DNA from: Durusdinium trenchii
Taxonomy: Eukaryota > Sar > Dinophyceae > Suessiales > Symbiodiniaceae
Assembly: GCA_963970005.1 (NCBI GenBank)
Contig: CAXAMN010013891.1
Location: 1,097,937-1,161,936, forward strand
Length of the DNA stretch: 64,000 nucleotides
Reading direction: 5' to 3'
Part shown: positions 29,541 to 39,464 of the stretch, piece after piece
How the letters are laid out: each line of letters starts with the position of its first letter
Position numbering within the stretch: position 1 is the stretch's first letter
Program-made: the position numbers and the translations under genes
Notes under the pieces: generated by a model
Told to the model about the DNA's origin: nothing
The model's input: only the letters and a program-made list of their open reading frames with translations
The model's database searches: none

Positions 29541-29935
29541 CGGGGACCCGCGGACCGGAAAATAGTCTCCGGTGTCCTTTCCGTATGCAAAATATATTAA
29601 TCATTGGGCACCTGTCCTCTATCAAAGGCGCCAAGGTAGTAATACCCCTCTAGTAGTCATGGAGCCGTGGCCTCCCCGTAGCGTTCGTCAACAATCGTTC
29701 CTCTACTGAAAACAATCTTCGGTGTCGTCCTTCCTTTACCAAAAAATCTTTGGAGGCACCTCTCCTTTATTCAAAGAAGCTGTCTGTCGAATGATGTCGA
29801 ATGTTTTGATTACCTTTACTAAAACAGCTTTCGAGGGGTGCTTCTTCGACTAAAATTCAATCTTTGGGGGTCCTTCCCTTACTAAACATAACCTTTGGGT
29901 GCCGTTCCTTTACTAAAAATGGTCTCAAACGAACC
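29540..29935. repeat. Diverged ~40-bp tandem array
   Basis: Words TCCTTTACTAAAA, TCTTTGGG and GGTGCCGTTCC recur with variable spacing about ten times, an old minisatellite. Confidence 0.65.
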
Positions 29936-30190
29936 AGGAGCCATACCTCGAGCGAGTGCAGGTTCACGACTGTGACGGACCTGTCCTTGACCGCTGCCAA
30001 GAGAGGGCGGAGGAAGCCCGGGCTGGCAGGCTGGCCGCCACTGCACCACCCCGGTAGGGTGGAGCAGGTCCTCCTCGTACATGACGAGGATCTGGGAGCA
30101 TGTCCCTCCAAGGCAAAGCTCCAGAAGCCAGCAACCGTTGTACAACATCCAACTGATCCCTCACATGCACACCTGAGTTGAAGCAACTCA
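29936..30190. other. GC-rich coding-like island, strand unclear
   Basis: Plus strand from AG 29949: CRFTTVTDLSLTAAKRGRRK or RVQVHDCDGPVLDRCQERAE (to donor GTAGGG). Minus strand: LLAAVKDRSVTVVNLHSLE, ending at a GTATGG donor. One exon is likely, but not which. Confidence 0.35.
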
Positions 30191-30354
30191 AAACTCAAGT
30201 TCGGCTTGTTCTGACCTCGCTTTTGATTCATGATGTGGTTTCAATGAATGTTTTCTCTAACAATAGGATGTGGTTGTATGACTGCTGATTTTCCGGTGTC
30301 CTACAAATTGCAACAGCCTACATATTTCAACTCTCATCTGACAACAGCGTGACT

Positions 30355-30815
30355 TTTGGCGAGTCAGCGTGCTGGCCACAGACTTCAACAATGGTAGGCC
30401 AGTGCGTTGGCTACCAGGCTTCAACAATGGTAGCCAGGCAACATACATGGAAACCAAGTATCCGGGCTCCAATCCAGAACAAAACGCGTGGAAACCCAGC
30501 GTGCTGGCCACCAAGCAACACACATGGTACACCAGCTCGCTGGCAAATAGCAGCAGCATACATGGCAAGCCAGTGTCCTGCCTACCAAGCTGCAAGAACA
30601 CAAACGGCAAGCCAGCGTGCTGGCTACCATTGCAGCTGTGCTTACTACTTGTGGCAAAGCCAGTCAGTCCTGGCTGCAAAGATGGAACGCGACACTGGTC
30701 AGCCAGCGCGCTGGCTTCCAGTCAGCACGGCATGCCAGAGTGCTGGGCGCCAACTATGGTAAACAAGCTTGCTTGCTACCACAACATACATTCATAGCAG
30801 GATGCTGGCCACCAG
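30355..30815. repeat. Minisatellite of palindromic CCAGCGTGCTGG
   Basis: About nine variants of CCAGCGTGCTGGC(T/C)ACC at irregular 30-100-bp spacing, with AACACACATGG or CAACAATGGTAG between. An isolated relative is at 31626. Confidence 0.85.
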
Positions 30816-31249
30816 CTCCAGGCCTCTCTGAAACAGTCTGAAAATGTCTGAGGCAAAGTAACAAAATTTTGCTTGGCTTCAAGAAATACAACTGTTCACC
30901 TGGCATTGAACATCCACGGTTGTATGTCCTGTCGTCATCAGTCACACACGCCGTTCTTCCCCTGGTGAGGCCATGGTTACTATCATGCATTGTCGTTTTG
31001 TATTCTGGAGACAAAAGTCAAACCTGCATGCTGCCAGATTCACAATGATTGAACATGTCCTATTGCTTCGTTGTGATGTGATTGTCATATCAGTCTGTGC
31101 CAAGCGCCCCGCAAAGATGATGCTTAATGAGAAAGGACACCCAGTAAAGGAAGGATACCCGAAGACCATTACAGTAGAAGGAAGATGCCCCCTGGCCGCC
31201 TGCTCACGCCACACGCCAACCTAGGTACAAAAAGGTAAGGAGGACGCAA

Positions 31250-31492
31250 GTGCAGCAATCCCACCATCTGCATGGGCGCTTGTACTCCGACATCTCCAGC
31301 GACGCAAACTGCGATCCCCAAGGAGAGGTCCCCAACGATAGATCCAGGCGCGAAGCCGGCGAAGCCGTCAGAGTAAAGACAAAAGTGAGAAGCGAGTATG
31401 TTTCAACATTGCTTGTCCAACACGGTGCACCACACACACACACACACAAAATCTGCGCGAAACACTTTGCAAAGAGATCCCTGAAACCATGA
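31250..31492 (+). CDS. Candidate exon
   Basis: Reads LYSDISSDANCDPQGEVPND, RSRREAGEAVRVKTKVRSEY, to TGA 31490-31492, including a (CA)n stretch (31432-31449) that reads HTHTH. The antisense frame is also open. Confidence 0.3.
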   Translation: MQQSHHLHGRLYSDISSDANCDPQGEVPNDRSRREAGEAVRVKTKVRSEYVSTLLVQHGAPHTHTHKICAKHFAKRSLKP

Positions 31493-31557
31493 TGCCTGAT
31501 ACCAAGGGAAGTTCTGGGTCTTGCGAGATCTTGGGCAGTCATCTCATAAACCTACAG
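31492..31557 (+). CDS. Possible first exon
   Basis: ATG then PDTKGSSGSCEILGSHLINL, meeting the donor CTACAG|GTGAGG at 31558. Could be the 5' exon of the gene at 32.8-37.6 kb, but nothing ties them together except position. Confidence 0.28.
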
Positions 31558-32009
31558 GTGAGGGGCAAAGACACCATTTGCTCATCAAACCACTGGGCGA
31601 CAGCCATGGAAACCAAATGGCAAGGCCAGCATGCTGGCTGCACGATTTCCGTCGGTGGCTCATCCGCCCCAACGAAAATTCCCATTTCACTCCATTTGAG
31701 CATCCAACACGCACGATCTCCGCAGAGGGTCACGTTCCGACACCCTGTCAGGGCGCTGGCTAACAAAGAGTAGATATAGAATGATTTAGAGACCTAAAAT
31801 GCCGAGATACGTCACGCACGCGTATGTTAGCATATATTTTATATACACCGCTTCGCGGCCGAAGCCGCCTGCACAGATCGCAACCTGTGCTCTCGGAGCC
31901 GGGGAAAGAAATGCGGCGCGCAGCTCCGCATATGCGATTGTTCCCCCCAAACCCACATGCTCAATACCATTCACCTCATCCAGTCGGACTGGGCACACGA
32001 CCGAACACA

Positions 32010-32205
32010 TCCACGATATCAATCGTACAGTGTCCCGCGGTTTGCCTAAACGTTTGCAATTTCTGCGATGTCTATAACGCAGTCTCCCCCGGCCGGCATA
32101 ACCGGCATCGCATATCCATAGTGCAGCGCCCTTGGCTTGCCGAGACGTCTGCGATGTCAATAATGCGATCTGTACCGACCGGCATGACCGGCATCGCCAA
32201 CGTCT
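32010..32205. repeat. Two ~95-bp tandem units
   Basis: ATATCAATCGTACAGTGTCC ... CTGCGATGTCTATAACGCAG ... CCGGCATAACCGGCATCGC is repeated as ATATCCATAGTGCAGCG ... CTGCGATGTCAATAATGCGA ... CCGGCATGACCGGCATCGC. Confidence 0.78.
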
Positions 32206-32459
32206 GGTCCAATTTTGGTCAATTTTCAAAAAACATTGAAAAGCACAGCATTTCTAGGAGAAAAATGCGCCCCCCCCCCAAGCTAAAGCTTAGGATTTAT
32301 CTAGCCGGATTCCTTGCGATTTACACGAGCCTACACAACGCCCTCGGCACCTCCGGCGCGGGCGGATTTTACACATGTGTTCCCTGATACAAGAACCCAG
32401 CTAAAGTTACAATAAAGATTTTGCAGGTGTGAGACCCCAGTACCAAAACAATGCTACTG

Positions 32460-32710
32460 CGCTACCCAAACTTTGTATGACCACCTCCGTAGCAACTCTA
32501 ACAAACCACACTTGCAAGCTACGGCCGTACTCATGGCACACCTACAAATTGCAAACATATAAGTAGCCTCAAATGTAGCAGCTCAAATCCCTGTCGCGCA
32601 CCTACAAATTACAGATATATAAATCTCAAATGTAGTAGCGCAGATCTTGTGGCATACCTACAGATAAGTCTCAAATATTCTCAACCGTAATAACGCAGAT
32701 CTGTACCGCA
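32460..32710. repeat. ~60-bp tandem units
   Basis: CACACCTACAAATTGCA, ATATATAAGT(A)... CTCAAATGTAG(C/T)AG(C) and GCAGATCTTGT words recur three to four times. Confidence 0.7.
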
Positions 32711-32842
32711 AGCCCTTTCTACAAAAGCATCCTTCGCAACCCTCCCGGGAAAAAAGGTTTCTCCCTGTCGCTGGATGCATGACTCAACGTTCCAATTTCC
32801 GATGTTTTTACCATGTCTTACCTTTTCACCGCTCTTTCGCAG

Positions 32843-32995
32843 CCAGGTGACCTGTGTCCCTTGGGTTTTTACAACATCTCCGACCTGGAAACCTGCCGTT
32901 TGGGCGCAAGAACCCTGCGGAAGCGCTTCGCGCCTCGGTACGAACGGATCGATATCCCCGTGTTCTTTGGAGATCGGGAGATCGGCCAGCGGGGA
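32843..32995 (+). CDS. Sugar-transferase-like gene, exon a: first Cys module (N half)
   Basis: First recognised exon of the best gene in the window. The acceptor TTCACCGCTCTTTCGCAG is followed in phase 0 by 51 codons to donor GTGAAG. It reads GDLCPLGFYNISDLETCRLG, then ARTLRKRF and IDIPVFFGD. The same pattern (CPxGxxxI.....C..A..L.K) returns in exon c. I associate this module, together with the PxGC half in the next exon, with predicted secreted proteins of dinoflagellates and haptophytes. It has no function that I know of. Cysteines suggest disulfides in an extracellular or lumenal protein. Earlier exons and the start codon are not identified. Confidence 0.6.
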
Positions 32996-33612
32996 GTGAA
33001 GGATGTGGAGAAGATGGACCATTCATTTTTGGCATGTTTTTAAGCTGGTTCAATTCCGGAACAACATGCGTGTTTGATCGTTTTGAGCCATTTCTCCGTT
33101 CCTTCACCAGGAAGACCAGAGGATATATTCCTTATGTCGAACCAACGCTTAAGGTGTGGTCCACGCCAACGGTGCCCTCCCCCAGTTTGGGCTCTGCAGC
33201 CAAGCCCCGAAACAGCAATTAAGCCCGCGCCAACGCGTCGGATGATGGGTTAGACAATCCATTTGATATAGCTTGGGTGAAGGGGCGTTGACACCTGTGG
33301 TGATCATGGTCCGCTTCCCATTCCAAGCCCACACCAAGCTAGATGCATCGCCCAGTCCGAGCCCGCACCCTCTACTTCCAGATGATCTTGTTGTTTCTGC
33401 ACAGTGATGGCATTCAGACACTTGCGCACGCAGGTGTTGTTTCAAGTCTTAGACAGCTTTTGGGCGTGCTTAGTGTTTCGTCTCATGACCGGACAACTTG
33501 AGCGGCGTTCATATCCCACGCAGCTGCCCTCTTGTCTCACAACAGAGACCTCCCTCAACAAGAACATGTGGATACAACACCAGTGGTTCCCTTCGTGCGT
33601 TCCCACTCTCAG

Positions 33613-33780
33613 ACAGACCTCACGTGGATTCCTGTGGAGGCAGGTGCAGTTGATGCTGGACATGAGCCTTCTGGCTGCTTACACCGACTCGCTGACAATG
33701 ACGTCCTCTTCAACCGGGCCTTCTCGCGCAAGCGCAACCGGCAGCGACAGCTGATTTGTGCCGACCGAATTCCAAAGTTG
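33613..33780 (+). CDS. Same gene, exon b: first PxGC module
   Basis: Acceptor TTCCCACTCTCAG, phase 0 as required by exon a; reads TDLTWIPVEAGAVDAGHEPS, GCLHRLADNDVLFNRAFSRK and NRQRQLICADR before a GTGGAG donor at 33781. The core P.GCLHR..D.DV.FN......QRQL.C is repeated in exon d with many synonymous changes, which shows selection on the protein. Confidence 0.62.
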
Positions 33781-33939
33781 GTGGAGGCGAGGGTTGATGC
33801 GTCATGGACATATCACACTCCCCTGATTGGTCATTGTATACAAATGTATGCTTAAAAACTGGACCTGAGAATTGTGAGTGGTTCTTCCTCTACCTACTGC
33901 AAGCCATTGATCTTGAAAAACGACTTCGACTTTTAGCAG

Positions 33940-34150
33940 CTGGCCGCCGAGGTCGGGTCGCAGCCCGCTGTGGAGGTCGAGTCGCAGCCCGCTTCATCGG
34001 TCGCAGCCCCTGTCCCTTCGTCCATTGGCAATTTGAGCATCACCGGTCGAGTCTGCCCTGAAGGAAGCTTTGCGATCCAGACGCCTCACCGATGTGAGAC
34101 GGCTGCCAAGGTGCTGTCCAAGAAGTACATTGGCATTATGATGCCCGCCC
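33940..34150 (+). CDS. Same gene, exon c: linker and second Cys module
   Basis: After TTTTAGCAG: a low-complexity linker (EVGSQPAVEVESQPASSVAA), then GRVCPEGSFAIQTPHRCETA and AKVLSKKYIGI. Lines up with exon a: CPxG....I.....C..A..L.K. The 3' border lies between 34111 (AAG|GTGCTG) and about 34170. Confidence 0.58.
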
Positions 34151-34443
34151 TGATGTTGGAAGAGTTTGTCTCAAACGGAACCAACTCACCCAAAAAAGAA
34201 GAACATCTTCATGAATTCCTTCCCCCATTCAGGCATGACGATATTCTTTGGAGATGGTGATCATTGATGATCTGTCAGAAAAAACATCCATAAGAAGGCC
34301 CAGGTCTATTTACATCTTTCAAGGGTGTTTTAATCAGCCTACTTCAATCAGCAACCCCGTCTTCATGACCCCCTGGTTCAGCCTCTTCGTACTCACGCCG
34401 GACGTCCGGAGCACGGACCAAACGCTTTTCGCGCTTGCTGTAG

Positions 34444-34621
34444 GAAGTCTTTGGGTGAGCCTCATGGCTGCCTCCACCGTGTGGGTGACCAAGACGTGAT
34501 GTTCAATCGCTTGAGAACTCCTCAGCAGAGTGATCAACGGCAGTTGGTTTGTAGCACCGAGCCATGGATTTGCAGCGAAGAACCGGGTTTCCTTTCTCGT
34601 TGGGGGACAGGAATCCACCTG
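34444..34621 (+). CDS. Same gene, exon d: second PxGC module
   Basis: Acceptor GCTTGCTGTAG; reads SLGEPHGCLHRVGDQDVMFN, RLRTPQQSDQRQLVCSTEPW, to donor CTG|GTAATT. Fifteen of the residues from GCLHR to QRQL match exon b. Ends in phase 0. Confidence 0.62.
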
Positions 34622-35136
34622 GTAATTGTGAAGGGCTTGACTCGTAGTTCAGTGAAGGGTTTTTCAAAACGGTAATCATCCGCTGTCACAAAGCAGGAAG
34701 GGTTCAACATGTGATGTTTCTCTATGGTTCTGCATATACGCCTAGTGACCTAGTACGAGGGGTAGCGATACATCATTGATTTTGCACTCCACCACCACTT
34801 CAAACAATGTATATATATATATTGATGGATGTTTCCTTTTGACATGGGAGTGATTGAGGTAGGCTGAATGGTATGATTTTGGAGGGGTGATTATGTAACT
34901 GCTACTGCTAAACATGATCAGGATGTAGAGCAAGTCTTGGCGGCATGACCAGTCATCCAGGGTGCCCGACGTCCACCCTGAAATGGGAGGATGTGATAGG
35001 ATGTGACCATCATCCTGGTTTTATTAAGTCATTATATATAAGTGGTTTATGTTGTTTTCCCTACCATACAAATCCCCAAACCAGGTGATTTTCCAGCTTC
35101 CTGGGAGCCGCATGTTTCCAGTTTGTCATCCGCTAG

Positions 35137-35261
35137 GAGAAGGATCCGGAGATGATCCGAGCGAAGAAGCTCTCACGAAGTGATGCTTTGCAATTGAAGC
35201 TCTACTGCTTCGCCTGGACTGTGAGATCTGAGCGCGAAGAGCTACTCTTGCCCTATGCCAG
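35137..35261 (+). CDS. Same gene, exon e: start of transferase-like domain
   Basis: After CGCTAG: EKDPEMIRAKKLSRSDALQL, then KLYCFAWTVRSEREELLLPY, to donor AG|GTGGGG. The hydrophobic KLYCFAW strand followed by a helix is typical of the first beta strand of the nucleotide-binding half in GT-A sugar transferases. Phase 0 in (matches exon d), two bases out. Confidence 0.6.
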
Positions 35262-35916
35262 GTGGGGCAGCCCAGTGGTGCCAGTGCAGAAGTTCTGCCC
35301 TAACAGGCCCTGACAGTTCAGGGTGCGTTGTGTGCAATTCGGCAAGTGGATTCCCATTTGCATCACTTGAAAGGACAAAAATGTTCGGTAAGGATTGCTT
35401 CACAGCTGGAGGAACCACGATGGAGGAACCCCGGAAGAGGTGGAGTAGCCTTTGACGCAAAAAGACGCACCATCAGCTGCTTTGTGAAGAGTTCTAAGAG
35501 ATCAGATCAAAGAGAAGGGGGCGAGTTTCAGCTACCAGACCCCAACGCACCGGAAGCGAAGTGAGGGTTTCCATCTGGAAGTTCCCACCATGCTATGTTT
35601 GATAGGTCTTGTCATAGGTCCAGTCACGGAAGACTCTGACCCAAACCGCTACCAAGGGCCTCATTGGTCGGATCTCGACCCCGAATGTCCTTGCCACAGA
35701 GTTCATTAGCCACATCAGCTGTTTGACCAGAAATTCCAAGCCACAGAGAGAGTTAAAAAGAGGTTAGTCATGTGCCCATGTGATGTTTGGTTGTCCTTCC
35801 TTTTTTTTGAGCTCACAAGGAAGGTGGCATGGGAGTGATTTGTTTGCGGAGTCTTTTGCCGATGTTGGAAGAGCAGAGTGCCAGCGGCATGAACCAATCA
35901 TAAGGTCATCTTTCAG

Positions 35917-36189
35917 TAATCCCAATCTACTGGTAGATCCGAATAGCAGCTGTCCCCCCAAAAAACCTGGTTCATTCCAGACCATGTCATCGAAGTTCAC
36001 CACCCAAGACCCACCTCTGCCGAGGTCTCTCTTCCAAGGCTGCGACGGTCACGGTTTCTTCACCGACCGCGAGGCCTCTGTGACGCCCGAGGAGCGCGAC
36101 GACTTCGTGCAGGTGGACTTGCCTCCCACGCAGCAGAATCGTTCGGAGAAGCGGCGCGGCAGCACCAGCGGGCCGGAATCGTCCGAATC
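35917..36189 (+). CDS. Same gene, exon f: CDGHGFFTD region
   Basis: The acceptor TCATCTTTCAG supplies the missing base of a serine codon, so phase agrees with exon e. Reads NPNLLVDPNSSCPPKKPGSF, SLFQGCDGHGFFTDREASVT and DDFVQVDLPPTQQNRSEKR, to GTGGGG. A C-D-x-x-x-F-(F/T)-(S/T)-D motif after the first strand is common in galactosyl- and related transferases. Confidence 0.6.
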
Positions 36190-36556
36190 GTGGGGTGATG
36201 TGGGAACGGCTGGGTGTGGGAACAGCAGGGGGGTGAGGTTGGGGGATGTTCTCCGGGGTCATTCTCCGGGGTTGTTATGTGTTTTTTGTTGATGTTGGGG
36301 GAGAGTGTTGGAGAAACTGGATTTGGCTGATGCTTTTTCCAGAAGCCTGTCCCAGCGATTCGCGCGCAACAAAGGTCCGTAGCGTACTTCATCCAGAAGG
36401 ATTCGTGCTTGAATGTGTTTGATATTGTTTGATGGTTGGTTGTTATCAATAATCTGCAGTTCCGAAAAAGTCCGGTACTGATCGTCCTCAGGTTCTTTCC
36501 GTTGAAGCTCCATTTCTTCTTCCAAAAAGCATAGTTTGGTTTTCCATGTTCATGAG

Positions 36557-36704
36557 GTTCTGGCTCTTGTTGAAGAATATGGTGGGTCTACTTCCTGCGT
36601 GGAAGTACTTGTTGGACATGAACGTCACCAGTGGCATGGACTGGGTTGTGAACCTGGAGTTGGATCACTTCTTCGTCGCCAATTTGTTGCGGCAGACCAT
36701 TGGA
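36557..36704 (+). CDS. Same gene, exon g: catalytic-type acidic motif
   Basis: Acceptor TCCATGTTCATGAG, phase matching a TC|GTGGGG end of exon f. Reads FWLLLKNMVGLLPAWKYLLD, MNVTSGMDWVVNLELDHFFV and ANLLRQTIG. DWVVNLELDHFF corresponds to the strand carrying the DxD-type metal/nucleotide-sugar ligands, here E-L-D. Ends before GTGCCT in phase 0. Confidence 0.65.
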
Positions 36705-37005
36705 GTGCCTTGAAGTCATCTGTTTTTCTCGTCTCGTACCCAAAAGGAAGCTGAACGATGCTTGGGGGTTTTCAGCCAAGTTTGAAGCCATCTGATAGGA
36801 GCTTCCATGTTTTGCGTTTAGTCGAAAAGAGTCAGAGTAATGAAAGGATTTTGAATATATGGTGGATCCTACCTACGATGGATCCAGTGGGAAGGTACCC
36901 TAAAAGTGAGTATATGATAGACATGCCGGCGATGCTTAGGGGAGCTGGTCCGGGTCTTTGGCTGAGTTGGGAACTTTTGCTTTGTCCACTCTTGCCCTTT
37001 TTCAG

Positions 37006-37101
37006 GTTCCACAATTCTTCTCGCACCACTCTCACTCTCTACTGAAAATGGATGACCATGGACAAAGGGATGATTTAAGGATGGTTAGCTTCTTTCAGGG
37101 C
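37006..37101 (+). CDS. Same gene, exon h (tentative)
   Basis: Very strong pyrimidine tract (TCCACTCTTGCCCTTTTTCAG), phase 0: VPQFFSHHSHSLLKMDDHGQ. The donor is uncertain; a GC-type site after TTTCAGG would give the phase needed by the last exon. Histidine-rich content is unlike the rest of the domain. Confidence 0.4.
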
Positions 37102-37258
37102 CAATTTAGGGGTCACTTTTGGTTTTTCCATACGTTTCGGCTCATCGGCCACTTCCACACCAGTCCAGCAGAACTCGCAGTCGATGTGCTCGGTCGCCCG
37201 GCACGGGCACGGGCGCTGCAGCTTCCACGGGACTGGTGTCTTGGGCAATGACGCGTCC

Positions 37259-37393
37259 CACCGCAGAACCTCTCAGTGCTTGACTGGCTTTGTTGCCAGT
37301 TGCCACCGCAGAAGCACTCAGTGCTTGGCTGGTTTTGTTGCCAGTTCCCATGGCGGAAGCACTCAGTGGTTGACTGGTCTTGTTGCCAGTTCC
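37259..37393. repeat. 45-bp intronic repeat x3, each ending in a splice-acceptor copy
   Basis: Units at 37259, 37304 and 37349, exactly 45 bp. Each ends TTTTGTTGCCAGTT(G/C)C or TCTTGTTGCCAGTTCC, that is, each carries the same NCAG|TT that the last exon uses. Confidence 0.9.
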
Positions 37394-37607
37394 CACCGAT
37401 TGGTTCGCTGCTCATCTTAAGGACTACATCAACCTCATGATTCAAGATGGACTACCTCATCAAAACCCATGGGAGGACCCAGTGATGCTCATTTTCGGCA
37501 ACGTTTTTGCCTTCAATGCTGCACTCGTGGCCAGCATGAAGCGTGAATGGCAGACGGTTGGTCAAGTGCCTCGGAGATCAGATGCGGTGTTGATGAAAGA
37601 AGCCTGA
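37390..37607 (+). CDS. Same gene, last exon: C-terminal part of transferase
   Basis: The acceptor TTGTTGCCAG comes from the third 45-bp unit. Reads PTDWFAAHLKDYINLMIQDG, NPWEDPVMLIFGNVFAFNAA and LVASMKREWQTVGQ, TGA 37605-37607. The LIFGNVFAFN strand near the C-terminus suits the closing strand of the fold. An in-frame TGA in the repeat shows the units are not translated in this frame. Confidence 0.65.
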
Positions 37608-38134
37608 TCGAGATTATGAAGAGACCCTATTTATGCAGTAGATGTTATAGAGTTCTCATGGGTCTGCTGAGTCTGCTGAGGTTTGTAGTTATTGTAGACT
37701 TTATATAGAAGAATGGGCGTTTTACAAATCCTGTGCTTTCGTCGCCATCCCTAGCAGTTAGTCTAGCTATTCCGGATCTTCTATCGTTCTATGTGGGGCC
37801 CGAGTTTTCGGAGCTCGATGCCTTGTGGTGTCAACAGCAAGCACTCCATATAATTCCCAGCCTTCAAAGACCATGTTCAAAATGGGAACGACCTGGTTTT
37901 GTAGTGCAAAATCCTTAGTAAAACAGTGGTTGTTCGGGATTCAGACCTAACAATGTTGGTTTGAATCCGCTAGGAATGTTCTGCGCGAGAAGCTTGGTTG
38001 ACCAGACCTCTGGCGGAGGTGATGGGGCAGGTGAGGTTCCCCGATGAACATGTGCTGTGTTGCCAAGGTGATTTGCGCCACTTCCTTCTCTGGAAAGAAC
38101 AGTGTATCCAAGAATGAACGCCCAATAACATCAG
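37608..38134 (+). other. No plus-strand gene; open minus frame
   Basis: Minus strand 37947-38201 is open (HFPLVFVIDCVLVNSDVIGR); it may be a relic. No repeats recognised. Confidence 0.3.
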
Positions 38135-38315
38135 AGTTTACCAAGACACAATCTATAACAAAGACCAATGGAAAGTGCCGCAAAAGATCCGAATCATGCA
38201 TTCTCTTCCTTCCGGCTTCGGCGCCCGTGACTTTCTCAAGCGAAAGCCGCCCCGCGGGGCGAGGGAGAAGCGCAAGCCGCGCCCGCTGAGGTCATCTCTG
38301 ACCGTGGCTCCTTAG
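38135..38315 (+). CDS. Candidate last exon, basic C-terminus
   Basis: After AATAACATCAG: VYQDTIYNKDQWKVPQKIRI, MHSLPSGFGARDFLKRKPPR, then a strongly basic end (REKRKPRPLRSS), TAG 38313-38315. The open frame extends 5' to 38117. Good internal composition; family unknown. Confidence 0.4.
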
Positions 38316-39026
38316 GCCTTGGCTGCCCGGTGATCTCGGGGGCGCGTGCACATGCTGAAGGGCACTGCGAGCAGGACATGGTCTACGCCGCTGGGCGGAG
38401 GGTGGAGGGAGGTGAGGATAGCAGGAGGTAGCGGGGTGCTGGAGAGTGCGGAGGAGGCGTGACCTCTTTGGAGAAGGCATGCTGGATAGTAGTGGATGGT
38501 CGGGAGTTTTCCCACAGCTCTAAGCATCAACAGCAGGAGCAAGATGGGGGAAGTCCATGTGATTGGATGATTGCATGGATATTCATGTTCAACAAGACGC
38601 ATGGCCCCCAACTGATTTAAATCTACCTCACAGGTCGAGCCACTATAAGCCACTCATCTTTCAATGACAACCCCAAAATCCATGACGCTTTGAAAAAGGC
38701 CCCAAGTGTGGCCACCACTCACCCGAACATCCCGCCGTCCGCCACCGCCGTGCGGCGGTCCCGAACGTCGTTCCTCGCCTTCACCGGGTGTCCTTTCGAA
38801 CTCACCAGTCCTGGTCCCGCCTCGGTCGGCTCCAGCCCTCCGCGGTGCGGACACGGAACAGAGCCGCGGTCCCACCGGGGCCCGGCGTGCGGACGACCTG
38901 GGTGCCGGAAACACGGTCGTGGTTCACGGGGTGGTTCTTTAGCCAGACCACCACCCCATGGGACCGCCGAGTTGGACGGAAACGGCCGAGAAACGGCCGA
39001 AGTTGACGGGGGGTTGAGGGGGCGGC

Positions 39027-39206
39027 ATGGAGCGGAGACGTGATGAGGAACACCTGCAAGACGTGATGCCCTTGGCCATCGTGGGAGCCAACGGCTGTGG
39101 GAATCTCGCCGTCTCCGTGCCTCGGTGGACGGCCCAGGTGGACGGTACGGCCGAAGTGGCGCGGAGAAGCGGTCTGGGAATGTCCAAGCTGGTCCTGAAG
39201 AAGGGG
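39027..39206 (+). CDS. Candidate exon
   Basis: ATG at 39027, or an exon entered earlier: MERRRDEEHLQDVMPLAIVG, ANGCGNLAVSVPRWTAQVDG and EVARRSGLGMSKLVLKK, to a GTAGGG donor at 39207. Upstream, 38690-39043, another GC-rich frame is open on both strands. Confidence 0.4.
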
Positions 39207-39408
39207 GTAGGGATTGTGTTAGATTGTTTTGGTCATACATGTCCAATTCTCAGTGTCGGTCATACTTGCCAAAAGTTATGTTGTGTTGTTTTGGTCATTG
39301 AACGCAGAACGCATCAATGGAATCTCCCGCGAGCCAGGAAACGAAGAAAGAGGGACTGCTCAAAACTGTTTCGTTCTTTTCTGCTTGTTTTCTTCCCTTA
39401 TCTTCCCT

Positions 39409-39463
39409 ATTAGGTTGGAGGGAGGCCATTGCCATCGCTATTAGGTTGGAGGCCATCGCTATG
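39409..39463. repeat. Dispersed short repeat (ATTAGGTTGGAGGCCATCGC)
   Basis: Two tandem variants here; two more, plus a degenerate one, at 42104-42205. Confidence 0.8.
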
Positions 39464-39464
39464 A

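Noticed and set aside
30355..30815. Regularly interspersed repeat that could suggest a CRISPR array
   Set aside because: Repeat is 12-17 bp, variable, with irregular spacing and no cas genes, in an intron-bearing eukaryotic-type sequence.
38719..39246. 175-codon minus-strand frame
   Set aside because: Very GC-rich region where almost every frame is open; plus frame at 39027-39206 has a natural end at a donor.
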